Assembly: GCA_900110635.1 (NCBI GenBank)
Contig: FOEK01000007.1
Span: 1 to 64,000 of the forward strand
From: Lachnospiraceae bacterium NE2001
GTDB lineage: Bacteria; Bacillota; Clostridia; Lachnospirales; Lachnospiraceae
DNA: 64,000 nucleotides
Reading direction: 5' to 3'
In this document: piece by piece, positions 24,756 to 34,350 of the stretch
Position numbering within the stretch: the first letter of the stretch is position 1
Layout: every line of letters begins with the position of its first letter
Program-made: the position numbers and the translations under genes
The notes under the pieces: generated by a model
Seen by the model: the letters and a program-made list of their open reading frames with translations, nothing else
Told to the model about the DNA's origin: nothing
Database searches by the model: none

Positions 24756-24764
24756 ATTATAACA
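24756..24764 (-). promoter_or_regulatory. Candidate extended -10 promoter of the bactofilin-pyrH-polC operon
   Basis: On the minus strand TGTTATAAT places a TGn extension before a perfect TATAAT (24756-24761), about 38 bases upstream of the ATG at 24718. No good -35 box is seen. The long A/T-rich stretch 24770-24880 could act as an upstream element. Confidence 0.5.
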
Positions 24765-24920
24765 TAAAGTTAGTTTTTTTTCTCCGACTTTTTTTAATAA
24801 GTGATTAACATAATAATTTACACATTTTTTAATTTTTATTCATAACTTGTTCATAACTAAGGTTTATATTGAAACCATAGATTTTTCATAACTCTCTCAC
24901 CCTATGAATAGTGTATATTA

Positions 24921-24948
24921 AAAGCACCTCATCTCCGAGGTGCTTTTT
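24921..24948. terminator. Bidirectional-looking rho-independent terminator
   Basis: GCACCTC (24924-24930) and GAGGTGC (24937-24943) form a seven-pair stem with a six-base loop, with A-rich sequence on one side and six Ts on the other. It lies just after the symporter stop codon and should end the yicC-to-symporter transcript. Confidence 0.85.
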
Positions 24949-24954
24949 TCTTGC

Positions 24955-26418
24955 CTACTCTGATATTCTGCTCTTAATTGAACGGAATTCCTTCTCTACT
25001 TCCTTCTCCATCTCGTCATCATTTTTCCTTGTGATAACAGTAAAGAGAACAATAAAAAGAACCGTCGTCAGCATAGATGGGATAACCGAATTGATTCCAA
25101 GTATGTCACAAAGAGATACCCTCTCGCCACCCTGCAAAAAGAATGGAGCAAACTTGAAAAATGGTACCGATGCCAGCCCTGCAACGAGACCAGCCATGCA
25201 CCCGTGAGAATTCATTTTACCCCAGACAAGAGATAAGAAAACTGTTGGTGATATGGAGCAGCCCAGGGTTGCGATGAATGTGATAATAAGACTTATGGAC
25301 ATCTGTTCTATATATGCGGCCACAAGAAGAGTCGTTACACCAACAGAGATTGCGATGATCATTATATCGCGTTTACATTTCTTAGGATTTATCTTCACTA
25401 TTCTTCCACTAGATAATATATCGTCATATAACGAAGTTATAACAACGTGAAGCGAACCTTCAATAGCAGTGATAAAACCTAGAAATATTACAAGCATAAA
25501 CAAGAAGGCAGAGACCCTGCCCATGTCACCTGATTCATTTAACTTTAATACCATCATGCTTATATACTGCGACAAAGAATTAGTCAGTTTTTCAGGGTGA
25601 AGATAACCTCTTGAGATTGCCCCTGTAAAGAATGCAGCCTCAAAAAGTAGTATGCCATATACCACAATCATCTTACGTCCTTTATTGATACCCTTTGCAC
25701 TCTTCGAAGAAAAAAAGATACCAAGCATAAATGGCATACCAGCCGCAAGCAGCCCCATGGAAAGAAGTGATATGTAGTCCTCCGGTTCCAGAAGCTTGCC
25801 GTCGTGATACAAAGTATCCAGATATCTACTTACACTACCCGTAATATCCGAAGACATCAGTGCGCGCATCAGCTTCTCGTTTCCCATACTAAAATACATA
25901 TAGATTGCCACTACTGCCAGACCTATCACAAGAATCACCGCTTTAGGCCAGGCAGTTTTGAACACAAGGTCTATACCAGTTAGTCCTAAAATGCTACTAA
26001 GTAACAGAAGCACAGCCACCATAAGACCAGTAGCATCCAGTCCCATAACTGTGCCGAGAATTATACAGAGTTCCTTAACGAGGAGAGCTGCCAGAACAAT
26101 AGAGAGCACTACTATTTCAACAGCTGCAAAAAGACGAAGAATACCGCCTCTTGCTTTAAAGCGGTACTCAAAAAATCCGGGAAGCGTAAGTATGTTTTTA
26201 CTCTTTCTTTTGTATCGCATAAGCGGATATGACTCCACTCCCCACACAATCAGAGTACATATAGCTATCCCGAGATATTCCCAGAAGATACCCGCACCAA
26301 AAAGGTACAGATAAAAGGGAAGTATAACAGCCGTTGTAAAACCAGCTGTAAATACTATGGATGAGAGGGCAACTGACGAAGCTGACCCATCCCCCAAAGC
26401 AAATCTTCTGATATTCAT
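24955..26418 (-). CDS. Sodium/solute symporter-like membrane protein
   Basis: A 487-residue protein with about thirteen membrane segments and a charged C-terminal tail, matching the sodium:solute symporter (SSS, LeuT-fold) pattern in length, helix spacing and segments such as LPGFFEYRFKARGG and GCSISPTVFLSLVWGK. The substrate cannot be read. Its ATG overlaps the stop codon of the thiamine diphosphokinase gene (TAATG), so translation is coupled. That makes thiamine or a precursor one possible substrate, by context only. It is the last gene of the long operon and is followed by a terminator. Confidence 0.7.
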   Translation of the reverse strand: MNIRRFALGDGSASSVALSSIVFTAGFTTAVILPFYLYLFGAGIFWEYLGIAICTLIVWGVESYPLMRYKRKSKNILTLPGFFEYRFKARGGILRLFAAVEIVVLSIVLAALLVKELCIILGTVMGLDATGLMVAVLLLLSSILGLTGIDLVFKTAWPKAVILVIGLAVVAIYMYFSMGNEKLMRALMSSDITGSVSRYLDTLYHDGKLLEPEDYISLLSMGLLAAGMPFMLGIFFSSKSAKGINKGRKMIVVYGILLFEAAFFTGAISRGYLHPEKLTNSLSQYISMMVLKLNESGDMGRVSAFLFMLVIFLGFITAIEGSLHVVITSLYDDILSSGRIVKINPKKCKRDIMIIAISVGVTTLLVAAYIEQMSISLIITFIATLGCSISPTVFLSLVWGKMNSHGCMAGLVAGLASVPFFKFAPFFLQGGERVSLCDILGINSVIPSMLTTVLFIVLFTVITRKNDDEMEKEVEKEFRSIKSRISE

Positions 26419-27056
26419 TAGTCTCTGGTCTCCATAATTATCATATAATCATTGGATGAAATAATACCTTCATCCTCCACTAGTTCATTACTTACACCAA
26501 GACTCAGAACCTTACCCAAGGTTATATCCTGAACCTCATATTTAAAGCCCGTTTCTGTGAGATGTGTTATTTCATTTTCAAAAGGCATCACAGATACATA
26601 CTTACCAAACTGCTTTTCTCTGGTGATACGGAACTCCCCCCTGGTTACCCTGATACGGTTGGTCTCATCAAGAATATAAGCATCCACCCCTGCATCACAG
26701 GCGAGTCTGAGCAGATTGATACTCGCCAGAGTCTGGTCCATTCTGGTTCCAGTACAGCCCATACATATAAGCTTCTCAGGCTTCATACCGAGTGCATATC
26801 TTAATGCGTGTTCTGTATCAGTATCATCTTTTATCGGATTTAATCGTTCTACCTCAGTAATAGCTTCCAGTGCTGTGACAACAGACTCATCTACAGAATC
26901 AAAGTCACCAATAGCTATGTCAGGCTTTATATCCGCTAGACCAACGTATTCATTTCCCCTATCAACTCCTATTACATAAGGGGTATCCAGCTGCTTATAA
27001 ACTGCACGTAGTTGGTCGATATTCAGTTTTCCGCCTGCTACTAATAATATATTCAT
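26418..27056 (-). CDS. thiN: Thiamine diphosphokinase
   Basis: A 212-residue enzyme that makes thiamine diphosphate from thiamine and ATP. GDFDSVD near residue 57 and DDTDTEHAL near residue 83 are the catalytic acidic motifs, with GCTGTRMDQTLAS following. The C-terminal beta domain binds thiamine. The ATG at 27056 starts the conserved fold; a longer reading runs into the rpe gene. It follows rpe as in the Bacillus prpC-prkC-cpgA-rpe-yloS cluster. The gene downstream is translationally coupled. Confidence 0.92.
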   Translation of the reverse strand: MNILLVAGGKLNIDQLRAVYKQLDTPYVIGVDRGNEYVGLADIKPDIAIGDFDSVDESVVTALEAITEVERLNPIKDDTDTEHALRYALGMKPEKLICMGCTGTRMDQTLASINLLRLACDAGVDAYILDETNRIRVTRGEFRITREKQFGKYVSVMPFENEITHLTETGFKYEVQDITLGKVLSLGVSNELVEDEGIISSNDYMIIMETRD

Positions 27057-27084
27057 GGGAAGCCTTTTTTTATAAATGTTTATC

Positions 27085-27747
27085 TTAGAAGGATGCAAGG
27101 AGGTCGCGGATATTCTGGGCTGTGTCACCTGAGAATACTGCAGAACCTGCAACTATTACATTTGCACCTGCATCCAGGATTTCTTTCACATTATCCTTAG
27201 TTACGCCACCGTCCACCTCTATATCAAATGACAGTCCTCTTTCATCACGAATAGCCTTAAGTGCTTTTAACCTGTCAAATGTGCCTGGGATAAATTCCTG
27301 TCCACCGAAGCCAGGATAAACGCTCATTATCAGCACCATATCTACTACATCAAGCACATCCTCTATATCGCTGATCGGAGTATCAGGACTTATAGCCACG
27401 CTGGCATTTATACCCATACTCTTCAGATTCAGCAGATCTTCTCTAAGGTGCTCGGTAGCCTCAGCGTGGATGGTAATATTGCTTGCACCAAGATTCAGAA
27501 ACTTAGCAAAATATCTGGATGGATTGACCACCATCATATGTACATCCAAAAATGTATCCGGAATAGCCTGCTTTACGTACTTTATTACTGGAGGGCCAAA
27601 TGAAATATTGGGAACAAAGTAACCATCCATCACATCCACGTGAAGAATCTTCATTCCTGCATCAACTGCGATCTTCAGTTCATCCTCCATATGACCAAAA
27701 TCTATAGCCAGCATGGATGGTGCCAGTTTGTTTATAATCTTACCCAT
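27085..27747 (-). CDS. rpe: Ribulose-phosphate 3-epimerase
   Basis: A 220-residue TIM-barrel enzyme of the pentose phosphate pathway. LAPSMLAIDF, HVDVMDGYFVPNISFGP, HMMV and MSVYPGFGGQEF carry the metal ligands and catalytic aspartates, and DGGVTKDN lies near the C-terminus. The ATG at 27747 (MGKIINK) has an AAAGGGAAA site; the longer frame overlaps the rsgA stop. It lies between rsgA and thiN in the conserved order. Confidence 0.95.
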   Translation of the reverse strand: MGKIINKLAPSMLAIDFGHMEDELKIAVDAGMKILHVDVMDGYFVPNISFGPPVIKYVKQAIPDTFLDVHMMVVNPSRYFAKFLNLGASNITIHAEATEHLREDLLNLKSMGINASVAISPDTPISDIEDVLDVVDMVLIMSVYPGFGGQEFIPGTFDRLKALKAIRDERGLSFDIEVDGGVTKDNVKEILDAGANVIVAGSAVFSGDTAQNIRDLLASF

Positions 27748-27782
27748 ACATTTTCCCTTTCTATTATACACCTCACCAACAA

Positions 27783-28688
27783 TTACCACTTACGACGAGC
27801 CTTTACCTCGTTAAACATGTCTATGTAGCTTTCATATCGGAGCTGGGATATAGCCCCCTCCTCCACCTTTTCCTTTACACTGCAGCCTGGTTCCGCTATA
27901 TGACTGCAGCCAGTGAAACGGCAGGTTTCATTCAAACCTTCAAACTCTCTCATATAGAGCTTAACGTCACTCTCATCCTCCACCATAAGCTCTATGGAGC
28001 TGTAGCCTGGAGTATCTATAACAAATGTATCTGCCATATCAGGAACCGGTATTATCTCGGTATGCCTGGTTGTATTCTTGCCCTTACGAAGCTTTTTGCT
28101 GATATCGCCTGTCTCTGCATTAAAGCCTGGGATCAGGCTATTAATAAGTGACGATTTGCCCACACCTGAGGGGCCAGACAAAACAGTGAGTTTTCCGTCT
28201 ATTGCTTCTCTTATATCATCCAGACCGTCTCCAGTAACATTTGACAGTTCTATAACTTGATAGCCTGCTTTTCTGTATGTCTCACATAGAGTCTGAAGTT
28301 CCTCCAGAGATTCTCCCGCCTCATTCATCAGCAGATCCACCTTACTGAGAACGATGATGGTCTTCATCTGCTGAAGTTCCATATTGATAAGGAATCTGTC
28401 CAGAAGACCTGTGCTGGGCACAGGATGGGCACAGGCGAAGATCACCAGCGCTTGATCCACATTTGCCACCGCAGGACGGATCAGTTCAGAACTCCTCTCT
28501 TCTATATCAACGAGATACGCTGTCCTCTCAGTCTCGCTGATAACGTCAATAGTACAGACATCCCCCACAAGAGGTGTGATGCCCTGCTTACGAAAGAGCC
28601 CTCTGGCCCTCGTCTCATATAAAACACCAGCGGCATCTACGTAGTAGAAGCCGCCGATTCCTTTAATTATTTTACCTGTTAGATTCAT
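27783..28688 (-). CDS. rsgA: Ribosome small subunit-dependent GTPase A
   Basis: A 301-residue circularly permuted GTPase that checks maturing 30S subunits. An N-terminal OB fold comes first, then G4 VLSKVDLL (about residue 112), G1 SGPSGVGKSSL (about 171), and G3 DTPGYSS (about 220). The C-terminal zinc knuckle has CRFTGCSHIAEPGC. It follows prkC by six bases. In Bacillus the homolog CpgA is a target of PrkC, which suits the linkage. Confidence 0.96.
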   Translation of the reverse strand: MNLTGKIIKGIGGFYYVDAAGVLYETRARGLFRKQGITPLVGDVCTIDVISETERTAYLVDIEERSSELIRPAVANVDQALVIFACAHPVPSTGLLDRFLINMELQQMKTIIVLSKVDLLMNEAGESLEELQTLCETYRKAGYQVIELSNVTGDGLDDIREAIDGKLTVLSGPSGVGKSSLINSLIPGFNAETGDISKKLRKGKNTTRHTEIIPVPDMADTFVIDTPGYSSIELMVEDESDVKLYMREFEGLNETCRFTGCSHIAEPGCSVKEKVEEGAISQLRYESYIDMFNEVKARRKW

Positions 28689-28694
28689 AATCTT

Positions 28695-30905
28695 TTATTC
28701 TTCTGCGTAGGAAAGTGTCAGCGACTTGCTATACATACCGGATACATCGGCTCCATTTTCATCAACAACGATAAATGATACTGTTCCGTTATTATAAGTA
28801 AGTCCCTCTGATGCACCATTAACCTCAATGTAACCGCCTGGACAGGTAGTTGTATATGCAAGATGATAGCCTGCATCATCATTTATATAAACATTGAGGG
28901 TGACAGTTGCATTTGTCAGATTCTCATCAGTAGTAGATACATTTCCTGTTACGGTACCCTTATATGTCTTGGTCTCTGCACCGTTTGATATTACTATATC
29001 AATGGTGGAGCCTTCCTTAACCTGAGTATCCTTAGGAACGCTCTGGCGGATAACCTTTCCTGCTTCCACATCTGAGTTGAACTCATAAGTAACATTTCCA
29101 ACTGTCAGTTTATTTGCTTCAACACTGCCTCTTGCAGCAGCCTCAGTAAGACCGATCAGATCAGGTACTCCGACAGTTTTCTCTTCCTTACCCTGGCTGA
29201 CATAGATAACTATGGAATCTCCAGCCTTAGCCTTATTACCAGCAGCTGGATCGGTGTAAATAGCTCTTCCCTCTTCTACTTCGTCATCAAACTTGTAGGA
29301 TCTGCTTGGCTTAAAGCCCTGACCAGCAAGGGTCTCATAGGCGCTATCCTCATCCATATTCTTAACATCTGCTATCTCAAGCTCCTCAGCACCTGCGCTG
29401 ACAGTTATGATAATCTGAGTATCCTTTGCGATCTCTGTCTTATATTCAACGTTCTGGCTTATAACATAGCCTTCCTTGACCTCTGTTGAATGCTCCTGTA
29501 CGAACTGATAATTAGTAGAACCTGCTTCCTTCAGTTCTTTCTCAGCAGCCTTCTCAGAAAGACCAACCACATCAGGCATAGTTATCTTAGCCTCTTCAGT
29601 GGTCACCTCTTCAGTGGTTGTCTCTTCAGTGGTTCTTCTTTCACCGAAGCTGAACCAGCCCATCATATTTCCTATGATGACAAATACTATAACAGCCACA
29701 ATGATTGCCGCAGCAATACCGCCAACCATTACAGCCTTTTCCAGCTTTGGATCAACATCTGGACCATAATCGTCATCATCGTCATCATCATCGTAACGAC
29801 GATCATCCTCATAGTCATCAATCTTCTTGATGCTTCGACCTGGAGGTCTGCGAGGTGGCTGCTCTTCATAGAGATCCTCATCCTCCTGATTAAGAAGCGC
29901 CTCTATACGACTTGTGTCAGGTCTTACCTCAGAAGACTGAGGTGTCATAGGTACAGGCTGTCTTGCCACGCTGTCAACAAAGCCCTTGTTAGCGCTGCCA
30001 TTTTTAATCTTCTCCATATCCTCAGTAGTAAACTGTTGGGTTGGAGCACCTGTTACAGTTGCAGGAGCAACTATTATATCGATATTAGGATTATCCTTAA
30101 CACGGTTAAGATCCGCAATAAGAGCTGCAGCAGTAAGATATCTTCTCTCAGGTTTCTTCTGGGAAGCCTTAAGAATAATCTTCTCAAAGCTTGGATAGAT
30201 ATCTGGATACAGCTGTCTTGGTGGGATCATATCGTTCTGTATATGCATCAGAGCGATTGCTACATTTGTATCACCTTCAAATGGCACTCTGCCAGTTACC
30301 ATTTCATACATAGTAATACCAAGGCTGTAGATATCACTACGCTCATCGCTGTAGCCACCTCTTGCCTGCTCTGGTGATATATAATGAACCGAACCAATTC
30401 CGGTTGTAGACATAGTTGTAGATGTAGCAGCCTTTGCGATACCGAAGTCTGTTACCTTAATATTTCCACTCTTAGATACTATAATATTCTGAGGCTTGAT
30501 ATCACGGTGAATAACGTGATGCTCGTGAGCTGCCTCAAGTCCAGATGCAATCTGAATTGAAAAATCTATGGCCTGCGCCATATTCAGACGACCATTAAGA
30601 TTGATGTACTCCTTCAGGGTAATACCCTCCACAAGCTCCATTACTATAAAGTAACGGCCATCGTCCTCGCATACATCATATACACTGACTATATTTGGAT
30701 GAGTTAGTCCAGCTGAGGACTGTGCCTCTGCACGGAACTTGGACACGAAGTTTTGATCGGAGCTGTAGTCTGACTTAAGGACTTTGATAGCAACAAATCT
30801 CTTAAGTCTCTCGTCCTTGGCACGGTATACCGTGGACATTCCTCCAGTTCCGACAACATCTATTATCTCATATCTGTCATCTAATATTGTTCCAGGTCTT
30901 AACAT
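28695..30905 (-). CDS. prkC: PASTA-domain Ser/Thr protein kinase
   Basis: A 736-residue membrane kinase. The cytoplasmic kinase domain spans about residues 10-270, with the glycine loop GTGGMSTVYRA, HRDIKPQN, DFGIAK and the activation segment STTGIGSVHYISPEQ. A linker with a long poly-Asp stretch follows, then one membrane helix at about 390-415 and three extracellular PASTA repeats (about 442-640, each opening MPDVVGLSE- or VPDLIGLTE-like). A final beta-rich domain of about 95 residues has no family I recognise. PASTA repeats bind muropeptides and lipid II. Substrates likely include IreB, encoded at 6.5 kb. The phosphatase gene lies 12 bases upstream. Confidence 0.96.
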   Translation of the reverse strand: MLRPGTILDDRYEIIDVVGTGGMSTVYRAKDERLKRFVAIKVLKSDYSSDQNFVSKFRAEAQSSAGLTHPNIVSVYDVCEDDGRYFIVMELVEGITLKEYINLNGRLNMAQAIDFSIQIASGLEAAHEHHVIHRDIKPQNIIVSKSGNIKVTDFGIAKAATSTTMSTTGIGSVHYISPEQARGGYSDERSDIYSLGITMYEMVTGRVPFEGDTNVAIALMHIQNDMIPPRQLYPDIYPSFEKIILKASQKKPERRYLTAAALIADLNRVKDNPNIDIIVAPATVTGAPTQQFTTEDMEKIKNGSANKGFVDSVARQPVPMTPQSSEVRPDTSRIEALLNQEDEDLYEEQPPRRPPGRSIKKIDDYEDDRRYDDDDDDDDYGPDVDPKLEKAVMVGGIAAAIIVAVIVFVIIGNMMGWFSFGERRTTEETTTEEVTTEEAKITMPDVVGLSEKAAEKELKEAGSTNYQFVQEHSTEVKEGYVISQNVEYKTEIAKDTQIIITVSAGAEELEIADVKNMDEDSAYETLAGQGFKPSRSYKFDDEVEEGRAIYTDPAAGNKAKAGDSIVIYVSQGKEEKTVGVPDLIGLTEAAARGSVEANKLTVGNVTYEFNSDVEAGKVIRQSVPKDTQVKEGSTIDIVISNGAETKTYKGTVTGNVSTTDENLTNATVTLNVYINDDAGYHLAYTTTCPGGYIEVNGASEGLTYNNGTVSFIVVDENGADVSGMYSKSLTLSYAEE

Positions 30906-30917
30906 ATTCTACCTCTT

Positions 30918-31643
30918 TTATACCGAAACTATTACAACGGAAATGTTATCATTTCCACCATAATAATTGGCCCTGCTTATTAAAGAGGATACAGCGTCGT
31001 CCAGGACGGGGTTATCCTGTACTATATCCTTTATTTCATCGTCCTCTACCATATTGGAGAGTCCGTCTGAGCAAATGAGAATCTTATCGCCCACACTTAT
31101 AGGAAGTTCAAAGAAATCAGGCATAGCCTCATCTCTGGACCCCATAGCTCTGGTGATAATATTCTTCTCAGGGTGATTTCTTCCTTTATTACGCTCCAGC
31201 TGGCCGCTCCTGATCAGTTCCTCAACAAGGGAATGATCCATAGTGATCTGTCTTATGTCGTCGTTTACAATATAGAGCCTGCTGTCGCCAATATTTGCTA
31301 CGTATAGCTTATCCTCCAGTATTACAGCACACACCATAGTGGTGCCCATGCCCATCTTGTCCTTATCCTTCTCGGACTCCTTGTATAGCTCGTTGCTGGC
31401 ATAGACCAGGGCACGACGAAGAAGCGAGATGGGGCTTCTCACTGTTGACTGACGTATGAAATCTATAACAACACTAATAGCATACCTGGAGGCAAAATCA
31501 CCTGCTGCGTGTCCACCCATACCGTCTGCAACGATATACAGATTCGGCAGTGGTCCCACCGGCGTATCGCTCACAAATATGCTATCCTGGTTATTACTTC
31601 TCTTTCTACCTTTGTCAGTTCTTCCAGTAGATACAAGCTTCAT
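30918..31643 (-). CDS. prpC: PP2C-family Ser/Thr phosphatase
   Basis: A 241-residue manganese-dependent phosphatase that reverses PrkC phosphorylation. KGRKRSNNQDS, DGMGGHAAGDFAS, NIGDSRLY, SDGLSNMV and GGNDNISVVIV carry the conserved metal-binding aspartates. The ATG at 31643 has an AAGGAAG site; the frame is open 21 codons further but without the fold's start. Order rlmN-prpC-prkC-rsgA is as in Bacillus. Confidence 0.95.
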   Translation of the reverse strand: MKLVSTGRTDKGRKRSNNQDSIFVSDTPVGPLPNLYIVADGMGGHAAGDFASRYAISVVIDFIRQSTVRSPISLLRRALVYASNELYKESEKDKDKMGMGTTMVCAVILEDKLYVANIGDSRLYIVNDDIRQITMDHSLVEELIRSGQLERNKGRNHPEKNIITRAMGSRDEAMPDFFELPISVGDKILICSDGLSNMVEDDEIKDIVQDNPVLDDAVSSLISRANYYGGNDNISVVIVSV

Positions 31644-31761
31644 AATCCGTACTTCCTTCGTAGCTGTCCAATAGGCAGCATCTAAAAATCTGCCCATACC
31701 TTTCATAATACTAATATTATATTACACATTTTTCAAGCATTTTCTTATGGGGCAGGTATTA

Positions 31762-32901
31762 TTATATACCATATTTTCTACGTAATTGTCCACATGCAGC
31801 GTCAATATTTTTACCAAGACCTCGTCTCACAGTGTTATTTATATGGTTATTTTCAAGTATTTTTCTAAAGTTTTCTATTTGAGACTGAGTACCCGGTCTA
31901 TAGTCGCGCTCGTCCACAGGGTTTATAGGAATCAGGTTAACGTGATAGATTCCTGTATGTTCTCCCGCCACACTGGATCTGTTTCTAGGCCTTAGAAGTC
32001 TGGCAAGCTGCTCTGCCTGCTCTACACCGTCATTTACATCATTCATAAGACTGTATTCAATGGTGATCCTTCGACCAGTTTTCTGAAAATAGTAGTCTGT
32101 CGCATCCAGAGTTTCTTCTATGGTATATTTGTTGGCAACAGGCATTATGGTCTTACGGAGCTCATCCGTAGGAGCATGCAGGGATAAGGCAAATGTTATC
32201 CCCAGTCCTTCGTCTGCGAGACGCCTGATATTCGGAACAATACCGCAGGATGACACTGTGATGTTTCGAACACTTACGTTGTAGCCTTCTTCGCTGATTA
32301 TAAGCTTTATAAATCGAATCAGATTATCATAGTTCTGAAGAGGCTCGCCTGTACCCATTACCACTATATTTGACACTCTGCTCTGGGCTTCTATTTCAGC
32401 CCTTCTTTTTTCATAAGCTGCTTTACTGTCAGCTTCAATACCGGCCAGTTTATCTTCTACTAGTTTTTCTTCTGTCACCTTATTCATTGTCATATAGATC
32501 TGGCCCAACATTTCACTTGCAGTAAGATTTCTGATACAGCCTCCGATCGTCGAAGCGCAGAACTTACAGCCCATAGCACAACCAGCCTGTGAAGATATAC
32601 ATATGGAATTGCCATGATGATACTGCATAAAAACAGTTTCAATCATCTGGCCGTCCTCCATCTCAAAGAGGAACTTTCTGGTTCCATCCTCAGAATCGGT
32701 CTGATGTGTAACATACTTAACGTGGGTTATATCCTGGTCCAGTTCATCTCGAATAGCTTTCGGGATATTGGTCATTTCATCCACGGATGTCACATGTTTC
32801 TTGTGAAGCCATTCAAAAACTTGCTTAGCGCGGAACTTCGGCCAGCCTTTTTCTTTTACGTATTCATTTAACTCATCTATATAAAGCGAATTAATATCCA
32901 T
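31762..32901 (-). CDS. rlmN: 23S rRNA (adenine-2503-C2) methyltransferase
   Basis: A 379-residue radical-SAM enzyme. The cluster motif is CAMGCKFCAS and the SAM/substrate region includes VVMGTGEPLQNYDN. It methylates A2503 of 23S rRNA and A37 of some tRNAs. It is about 25-30 residues longer than usual because of a charged insertion near residues 155-185 (ADSKAAYEKRRAEIEAQ), just before the MGTGEP strand. Radical-SAM core motifs are intact, so the enzyme should be active. Confidence 0.95.
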   Translation of the reverse strand: MDINSLYIDELNEYVKEKGWPKFRAKQVFEWLHKKHVTSVDEMTNIPKAIRDELDQDITHVKYVTHQTDSEDGTRKFLFEMEDGQMIETVFMQYHHGNSICISSQAGCAMGCKFCASTIGGCIRNLTASEMLGQIYMTMNKVTEEKLVEDKLAGIEADSKAAYEKRRAEIEAQSRVSNIVVMGTGEPLQNYDNLIRFIKLIISEEGYNVSVRNITVSSCGIVPNIRRLADEGLGITFALSLHAPTDELRKTIMPVANKYTIEETLDATDYYFQKTGRRITIEYSLMNDVNDGVEQAEQLARLLRPRNRSSVAGEHTGIYHVNLIPINPVDERDYRPGTQSQIENFRKILENNHINNTVRRGLGKNIDAACGQLRRKYGI

Positions 32902-32916
32902 AGTTATACCCTAATA

Positions 32917-34344
32917 CTAAACATTACGAGACAGGATGCAGTAATAGAAACCATCGCTGCCATCTCTTCCCTGAAGGAAGGTTCTTTCATCTATGATGCT
33001 GTATGGAAGGGCGCCCTGATAGTGAGGAGCTTTTGCCATCTTATTTGCTGTGTCAAGAAATGCTCGAACCACATCCTGGTTTTCGGCAGGGTTGATGGTA
33101 CAGGTTGAGAAGCATATCCTTCCAAATGGTTTCACGTACTTTGATGCATTGGTCAAAATGTTCAGCCCCTGCTCTGCCAGCTCCTCCATTATCTCTGGTG
33201 ACATATGATACTTGATATCATTTTTTCGACCAATAATACCTAGTCCTGAACAAGGAACATCGGCGATCACAACGTCATATTTTTCTTTATCAGGAAGCGA
33301 AGCAAGTGATTCATCAAGTTCCGTAGCATCACTTATCTCAAGATTTATCCCCTGCTGATATATGTTTCGGGGGTTGGCATTATGTAAACCTATTTCGATT
33401 TTACTTGATGGTATGCCCAAACGCTGGGCATTTTCATATATCTTCTCTATCTTATTTTCAGATATATCTCGTGAAACGATTGTTCCACAAACTGCATTTC
33501 CATTCTTATCCGTTCCACAAGTAAGCTCATATGCAAGAAGTGATTTCCCACCTGGAGCCGAACAGATATCCAGTACTCTGTCTCCAGGTTTAATCCCTAT
33601 ATGTTCTACAGTATAGGTTGATGTTTCGTCCTGAATAGCAAAGAGGCCATCTTTGTAACCTGGCAGCCTTCGCACAGAATCATAACCGCTGATCCTAAGT
33701 GAACGGTCCGATAAAATGCCCGTCTTTACAGTTATCTTGTTTTTTTCAAATAGTTCTTTTAAATCCGGTACAGTTGTCTTAAGCGTGTTTACACGGACTA
33801 CTGTGTCGTGCTCTTTATATTGATCCTCAAGGATAGTTTTTGCCATCTCTTTACCATAGGTCTGGGTGAAAAAATCACACAGCCACTGAGGAGTTGAATA
33901 TCTGGCATCCATACGGCTTACCAGGTAGCTGTCCAGCTTCTTCTCCTCCTTCGCCCGGGATACATTTCTCAGAAGTCCATTCACGTAACCCGCAAGGCCC
34001 TGATATCCAAGAGTTTTAGTAAGCTTCACCATTTCCGAAACTGCTGCGCTGTCAGGAACGGAGTCCATATATCGGATCTGATAGATTCCCATCCTGAGAA
34101 TAATTGTCGTATCAATCTCGCTGGTCTTGTTTCTTCTACTATCTTTCTTAGAGAACTTTCCAATTAAAAAATCAAGGGATATTCTGCGTTCCGTCACGCC
34201 TTCTACGAGACGCGTAATAAACGCCCTATCCCTTTTATCTGAAAACTGCATAGTGCGGAGGGCACTGTCCAGCACCTCTCCCACAAATGCATCTTCTAAC
34301 TCTATTCTCTTAAGTATTTCAAAACTGATTTTCCTGGTATCCAT
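32917..34344 (-). CDS. rsmB: 16S rRNA (cytosine-967-C5) methyltransferase
   Basis: A 475-residue protein with an N-terminal NusB-like RNA-binding domain (about 1-150) and a C-terminal Rossmann methyltransferase. DICSAPGGKSLL is the SAM loop, DVPCSGLG holds the TC/PC cysteine, and FSTCTINPAEN holds the catalytic cysteine. It lies between fmt and rlmN in the conserved def-fmt-rsmB(sun)-rlmN run. It acts on 16S rRNA in the cytoplasm. Confidence 0.95.
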   Translation of the reverse strand: MDTRKISFEILKRIELEDAFVGEVLDSALRTMQFSDKRDRAFITRLVEGVTERRISLDFLIGKFSKKDSRRNKTSEIDTTIILRMGIYQIRYMDSVPDSAAVSEMVKLTKTLGYQGLAGYVNGLLRNVSRAKEEKKLDSYLVSRMDARYSTPQWLCDFFTQTYGKEMAKTILEDQYKEHDTVVRVNTLKTTVPDLKELFEKNKITVKTGILSDRSLRISGYDSVRRLPGYKDGLFAIQDETSTYTVEHIGIKPGDRVLDICSAPGGKSLLAYELTCGTDKNGNAVCGTIVSRDISENKIEKIYENAQRLGIPSSKIEIGLHNANPRNIYQQGINLEISDATELDESLASLPDKEKYDVVIADVPCSGLGIIGRKNDIKYHMSPEIMEELAEQGLNILTNASKYVKPFGRICFSTCTINPAENQDVVRAFLDTANKMAKAPHYQGALPYSIIDERTFLQGRDGSDGFYYCILSRNV

Positions 34345-34350
34345 ACTCTC

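Noticed and set aside
24719-24757. Earlier ATG for the bactofilin gene
   Set aside because: It overlaps the likely -10 box and lacks a ribosome-binding site; the ATG at 24718 has both spacing and site.
27056-27085. TPP riboswitch ahead of thiN
   Set aside because: The gap to rpe is under 30 bases and holds no THI-box sequence.
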